Shown piece by piece: positions 14,823-17,752 of a DNA stretch of 17,752 nt. The number at the start of each line of letters is the position of its first letter. The first letter of the stretch is position 1. The position numbers and the translations under genes are program-made. The DNA is taken from contig CAJLLB010000025.1 in NCBI GenBank assembly GCA_905207425.1, positions 1 to 17,752 on the forward strand, read 5' to 3'. The notes beneath the pieces were generated by a model that was not told where the DNA came from, made no database searches, and saw only the letters and a program-made list of their open reading frames with translations. This DNA is from an uncultured Collinsella sp. (GTDB lineage: Bacteria; Actinomycetota; Coriobacteriia; Coriobacteriales; Coriobacteriaceae).

Positions 14823-15704
14823 CTACACCTTCTCGGGGACGTACTTGCCCAAGAGGCCGGCAGGCTTGACGAGCAGGACGATGATCAGAACACCAAAGAC
14901 GATGGAGTTGGCAAGACTCGTGGAAATGTAGGCCTGCGCCATCGCCTCGATGATGCCGATGAGAATGCCACCGACAAAGGCGCCGGGGATGGAGCCGATG
15001 CCACCGAAGACGGCGGCGTCGAAGGCCTTGATGCCAGGCATGGCACCCGTCGTAGGCTGCAGCACCGGCGAGTAGGAGCACAGGAGCACGCCGGCGATGG
15101 CGGCAAGGGCAGAGCCGATGGCAAACGTCATCGAGATGGTGCGGTTGACGTTGATGCCCATGAGCTGAGCGGCAGCCTTGTCCTCGGACACGGCGCGCAT
15201 AGCTTTGCCCATCTTGGTCTTGCCTGTAAAGAACATCAGGCCGGCCATGATAACCAGGCAGGCGACGATGGTGACGAGCGAGACGGCGCTTACGTTGAAC
15301 TTGGCCAAGAACTCCGGCACCTGGAAGGTGACGAGCGAAGTGAAGTTCTTGGGCGTGGCGCCCCACAGAAGCTGCGCGGCGTTCTGCAGGAAGTAAGACA
15401 CGCCGATAGCCGTGATCAGAACGGCCAGCGGGCCTGCCTGGCGCAGTGGCTTGTATGCCAGACCCTCGATGAGAACACCGAGAACGGTACAGACCACACA
15501 AGAGAGAACTACAGATGCCCAGCCCGGGAGGCCGAGATACGACGTGGCGCAGAACGAGACATAGGCACCGACCATGATAACGTCGCCGTGAGCGAAGTTC
15601 AGCATCTTGGCGATACCGTAGACCATGGTGTAGCCCAACGCGATGATGGCGTAGACGCTGCCCATGGACAGGCCGTTGACCAGGTATTGGATAAAGACCG
15701 TCAT
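14823..15704 (-). CDS. livH: Branched-chain amino acid ABC transporter permease LivH
   Basis: This 293-residue integral membrane permease is the second channel half. It contains the LivH hallmark MLNFAHGDVIMVGAY (34-48), KPLRQAGPLAVLITAIGVS (85-103), and the coupling loop MRAVSEDKAAAQLMGI (169-184). About eight hydrophobic segments are visible. I chose the ATG at 15704 because GGGGGA lies 8 nt upstream, whereas the ATG at 15713 touches the ribosome site and the frame start at 15797 is much longer than the family. livM follows within a few bases. Two hairpins separate livH from the receptor gene upstream. Confidence 0.94.
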   Translation of the reverse strand: MTVFIQYLVNGLSMGSVYAIIALGYTMVYGIAKMLNFAHGDVIMVGAYVSFCATSYLGLPGWASVVLSCVVCTVLGVLIEGLAYKPLRQAGPLAVLITAIGVSYFLQNAAQLLWGATPKNFTSLVTFQVPEFLAKFNVSAVSLVTIVACLVIMAGLMFFTGKTKMGKAMRAVSEDKAAAQLMGINVNRTISMTFAIGSALAAIAGVLLCSYSPVLQPTTGAMPGIKAFDAAVFGGIGSIPGAFVGGILIGIIEAMAQAYISTSLANSIVFGVLIIVLLVKPAGLLGKYVPEKV

Positions 15705-15750
15705 GTTCCACATCCCCCTTTCGAATAGGTTTCCAGTTAATGTATGAAAC

Positions 15751-15812
15751 AGGGACGTTACATCGTCCCTAGATACCAAGCAAGCAGGGAAGGCCAAAAC
15801 CTCCCCTGCTTG
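15751..15812 (-). terminator. Two tandem hairpins between livJ and livH (attenuator or processing site)
   Basis: In the 139-nt livJ-livH gap there are two stem-loops. One is a 13-bp stem with one mismatch (15781-15793 with 15800-15812, loop ccaaaa). The other is a perfect 7-bp stem, agggacg-ttacat-cgtccct (15751-15770). Neither is followed by a run of T on the minus strand. Such structures after binding-protein genes often slow 3' decay or stop some polymerases, so the receptor message exceeds that of the membrane proteins. That role is inferred here. Confidence 0.6.
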
Positions 15813-15843
15813 GGATCAAAACCGCTCTATGTAAGGCGGCCTA

Positions 15844-17031
15844 TTAGGCCTGTACGTACTTGCCGTCGGTGATGACGTACGCCGTGGGCTCCTTCTGGAC
15901 CTGGCCCTTATCGTTCCAGGTGAGCTTGCCGGTCAGACCGTCAACGGTAATCTTGAGCATAGCCTTGGACAGCTTCTCGGCGACCTCGGTCGGGTCGGCG
16001 TCGACACCAAGACCGGCCTCCTTGACGGCCTCGGCCACCGCGTGCACGCCGTCGTAGGCGTCGGCGGCAAACTGGTCGGGGGTATCGCCGTACTTATCCT
16101 TATAGGCATTGACGAAGTCGGCGTTCTTCTCGTCATCGGCGGAGAACGGGGTCATGAGCAGCAGACCCTCGGCCAGAGAGGTGTCGAAGCCCTCAACGCC
16201 CAGGATGCCGTCCATGCCGTCGCAGCCCATCATCTTGACGTCGTAGCCCATGTCCTTGGCGTTCTTGAGCAAAACGGACGCCGGCGTGTAGTAGATCGGC
16301 GCAAAGATCATGGTGGCGCCGGCCTGCTTGGCCTTGGTCAGCTGGTTGGTAAAGCTCGTGGCGGAGTCGTCCTTAAAGGTCTCCTCGTCGACAATCTCGA
16401 GCTTGGACTCAGCGGCCTGGGCCTTAAAGGAATCTGCGATGCCCGAAGAATAGGCGTCGCCGGAGTTATAGAACAGCACGAACTTCTCGTCCGCATACTT
16501 CTGCGCCAGGAACTTGGCAGCGTTGACACCCTGGTTGGGGTCGGTGAAGCAAACCTGGAAGACGCAATCCTTGCCGTCGGTGACGTCCTCGGAGGACGCG
16601 GACGGGGTGATCATGAACGTCTTGGGGTCGTTACCACACTCTGCGGCAACGGCAACCGACGCACCCGTGGTGGTCGGGCCGACGAGGGCCTGCATGCCCC
16701 AGTCGAGCAGGGTATTGAAGGCGTTGACGGCCTTCTCGCCGTCGGCCTGGTCATCCTCGGCCTTGCTGGCAAGCGGCAGCTCCTTGGTCGAGAAATCCTT
16801 GCAGCCAAGCTCGACACCCTGGGTAACGGACTTGCCGTAGGACGCGTTGGCGCCGGTCAGCGGGCCGATGGTGCCGATCTTAAACGAAGCGTCGCCCGAA
16901 GCGGAACCGCTATCGCCGCCGTTGGAGGAGCAGCCGGCTAGAATGGACATCGCCCCCAGACCTGCTGCGCTCGCGATAACGCTCCTGCGATTCATAACAG
17001 GGTTCAATGACTTACCGGTGAGGCTCGACAT
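15844..17031 (-). CDS. livJ: Branched-chain amino acid ABC transporter substrate-binding lipoprotein
   Basis: This 395-residue receptor delivers branched-chain amino acids, or a similar ligand, to the LivHM channel. The N-terminus is a lipoprotein signal: basic MNRRS (13-17), hydrophobic core and lipobox LAGC with Cys34 as the lipid-modified residue, followed by a Ser/Gly-rich linker. The mature part is a type 1 periplasmic-binding fold, starting FKIGTIGPLTGANASYG (50-66), with PTTTGAS (118-124), ITPSASSE and FVLFYNSGDAYSSGI in the expected order. I start it at 17031, where AGGAG lies 6 nt upstream; the later ATG at 16995 has none. It heads the livJHMGF unit. The C-terminal third is very similar to the partial gene further right. 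Confidence 0.95.
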   Translation of the reverse strand: MSSLTGKSLNPVMNRRSVIASAAGLGAMSILAGCSSNGGDSGSASGDASFKIGTIGPLTGANASYGKSVTQGVELGCKDFSTKELPLASKAEDDQADGEKAVNAFNTLLDWGMQALVGPTTTGASVAVAAECGNDPKTFMITPSASSEDVTDGKDCVFQVCFTDPNQGVNAAKFLAQKYADEKFVLFYNSGDAYSSGIADSFKAQAAESKLEIVDEETFKDDSATSFTNQLTKAKQAGATMIFAPIYYTPASVLLKNAKDMGYDVKMMGCDGMDGILGVEGFDTSLAEGLLLMTPFSADDEKNADFVNAYKDKYGDTPDQFAADAYDGVHAVAEAVKEAGLGVDADPTEVAEKLSKAMLKITVDGLTGKLTWNDKGQVQKEPTAYVITDGKYVQA

Positions 17032-17301
17032 GCGGCTCTCCTCTCAAATCTCGTCGGGTTTCGGTTACCCGACAGGCCATCCTTCGCCGTGTTCGGCGTT
17101 CGCAAAATACTAGACGCTTTAGTTAAGGAAAGTGGCGATTATTTCAACTTTTCTTTGGATTTGTTCATTTATCCATAATTCTGCGTATTTCTATTATTTT
17201 ATGCAGTAATGCCACTTTATTGTGTGAAAGTAATGTTTCCGTTCTGTTACAGGCGTCCTTGCCCTGAATAAAACGGCCCGCCGGTCTCGATGTATATGCA
17301 C
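17032..17301. promoter_or_regulatory. livJ upstream region: structured leader and AT-rich control region
   Basis: This 270-nt gap lies between the two receptor genes. Near livJ, the transcript would carry two hairpins: gtcgggt-ttcggtt-acccgac (17053-17073) and cgccg-tgtt-cggcg (17085-17098), ending about 20 nt before the start codon. Beyond 17100 the DNA becomes clearly AT-rich, unlike its surroundings. It contains a 26-bp imperfect palindrome with arms ctgcgta/tatgcag (17181-17206) and a distant inverted pair aaagtggc/gccacttt (17129-17136, 17211-17218). I could not select one convincing promoter; TAGTAT and TAAAAT-like boxes on the minus strand are candidates. No gene is evident. Confidence 0.55.
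17266..17284 (-). terminator. Weak terminator-like hairpin after the second receptor gene
   Basis: About 20 nt past the stop codon of the right-hand receptor gene, the minus strand shows a short GC stem (ccggcgggccg) followed by TTTTATT. The stem is only 3 to 4 bp, so any termination would be partial, which would allow some read-through toward livJ. Confidence 0.3.
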
Positions 17302-17752
17302 TTAGGCGGCGATGTACTTACCGTCCTGAATCACATAGGCCGTAGCAGGCTTTTCGACCTGACCTTCGTCATTCCACGTTAGCTCGCCGGTCAGGCCGTC
17401 GATCTTGATCTTGCGCATGGCCTTGGCAAGGTCGCCGGCAATGTCGGCGCCGTCGGCCGTAATGTCGATGTCTGCCTTGTCGATGGCCTCGACGATGGCG
17501 TGGACGCAATCGTAGGCGTCGGCGGCAAACTGGTTAGGCGTCTCGTCGTAGGCGTCCTTATATGCCTTGACGAAGTCGGCATTCTTCTCGTCGTCGGCAG
17601 AGAACGGGGTCATAAGCAGCACGCCCTCGGCAAGAGAGGTATCGAAGCCTTCCACAGAGAGCAGGCCGTCCATGCCGTCGGTACCCATGAGCGTCATGTC
17701 GTAGCCCATGTCCTTGGCGTTCTTGAGCAAAACGGACGCCGGCGTGTAGTAG
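17302..17752 (-). CDS. Second branched-chain amino acid-type substrate-binding protein (3' part only)
   Basis: Only the C-terminal 149 or so residues are in the window; the frame is open to the right edge and the start lies outside. From YYTPASV onward it aligns without gaps to the end of LivJ for most of its length (GMDG, VEGFDTSLAEG, LLMTPFSADDEKNADFV, QFAADAYD, DGLTG, LTWND, TAYVI, DGKY all shared). It differs mainly in the helical stretch near the end (AIDKADIDITADGADIAGD). It is therefore a tandem paralogue, probably another lipoprotein receptor sharing the LivHMGF machinery. Its ligand may differ slightly. Confidence 0.93.
   Translation of the reverse strand, partial: YYTPASVLLKNAKDMGYDMTLMGTDGMDGLLSVEGFDTSLAEGVLLMTPFSADDEKNADFVKAYKDAYDETPNQFAADAYDCVHAIVEAIDKADIDITADGADIAGDLAKAMRKIKIDGLTGELTWNDEGQVEKPATAYVIQDGKYIAA

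Noticed and set aside
13452..15728. 758-codon plus-strand open frame antisense to livGMH
   Set aside because: It mirrors three overlapping, well recognised liv genes and its translation is a low-complexity mix of His, Asp, Glu and Gly typical of an antisense frame in GC-rich DNA.
17302..17730. A complete 142-residue protein starting at a TTG at 17730
   Set aside because: The frame stays open to the window edge and aligns with the C-terminal part of LivJ beyond that codon, so it is a truncated view of a larger gene.
1..17752. CRISPR array, tRNA, rRNA, insertion sequence or prophage genes
   Set aside because: No regularly spaced direct repeats, no cloverleaf or rRNA-like stretch, and no transposase, integrase or phage structural motifs were seen on either strand.

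Overview
The window is a gene-dense, roughly 60 % GC bacterial chromosome segment that reads as Coriobacteriia, most likely Collinsella or a close relative. This assignment is inference from the style of the proteins (aldolase, Rel and the DUF4931-type HIT protein resemble gut Gram-positive homologues), from Gram-positive AGGAGG-type ribosome sites, from a lipoprotein solute receptor, and from the recJ-rel-hydrolase gene order. No rRNA or tRNA is present to confirm it. All genes but one lie on the minus strand, so they read right to left.

Layout from left to right. Positions 24-1460 hold a cytoplasmic transglutaminase-like protein of unknown role. Positions 1461-1715 hold its likely promoter, a terminator-like hairpin and a long palindrome of about 131 nt that abuts the aldolase stop codon. 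Positions 1716-2582 encode class II fructose-bisphosphate aldolase with its own promoter. Positions 2777-9212 hold recJ-recQ fusion, then rel (ppGpp synthetase/hydrolase), then a strong hairpin, then a metallo-beta-lactamase-fold hydrolase. This is a shortened form of the recJ-apt-rel-dtd-hydrolase neighbourhood common in Gram-positives. A 21-codon upstream ORF overlaps the recJ-recQ start. Positions 9487-10485 hold the only plus-strand gene, a BASS-family transporter. Positions 10516-11994 hold a coupled pair, cutC followed by a GalT/HIT-like DUF4931 protein. Positions 12053-12159 hold a 69-nt inverted repeat and the liv terminator. Positions 12170-17031 form a complete branched-chain amino-acid ABC importer operon in the order livJ-livH-livM-livG-livF. 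At the right edge (17302-17752) is the 3' part of a second, closely similar livJ-type receptor gene cut by the window.

The genes connect around nutrient state: Rel sets (p)ppGpp, the Liv system imports branched-chain amino acids with possibly two receptors feeding one permease, and aldolase is core glycolysis. RecJ-RecQ couples a 5'-3' single-strand exonuclease to a helicase in one chain. No phage, insertion sequence, CRISPR array or obvious new defence system was seen. The unexplained parts are the protein fusion with its overlapping upstream ORF, two large palindromes that may be dispersed repeats, RNA hairpins at operon joints, and the near-identical receptor duplication.
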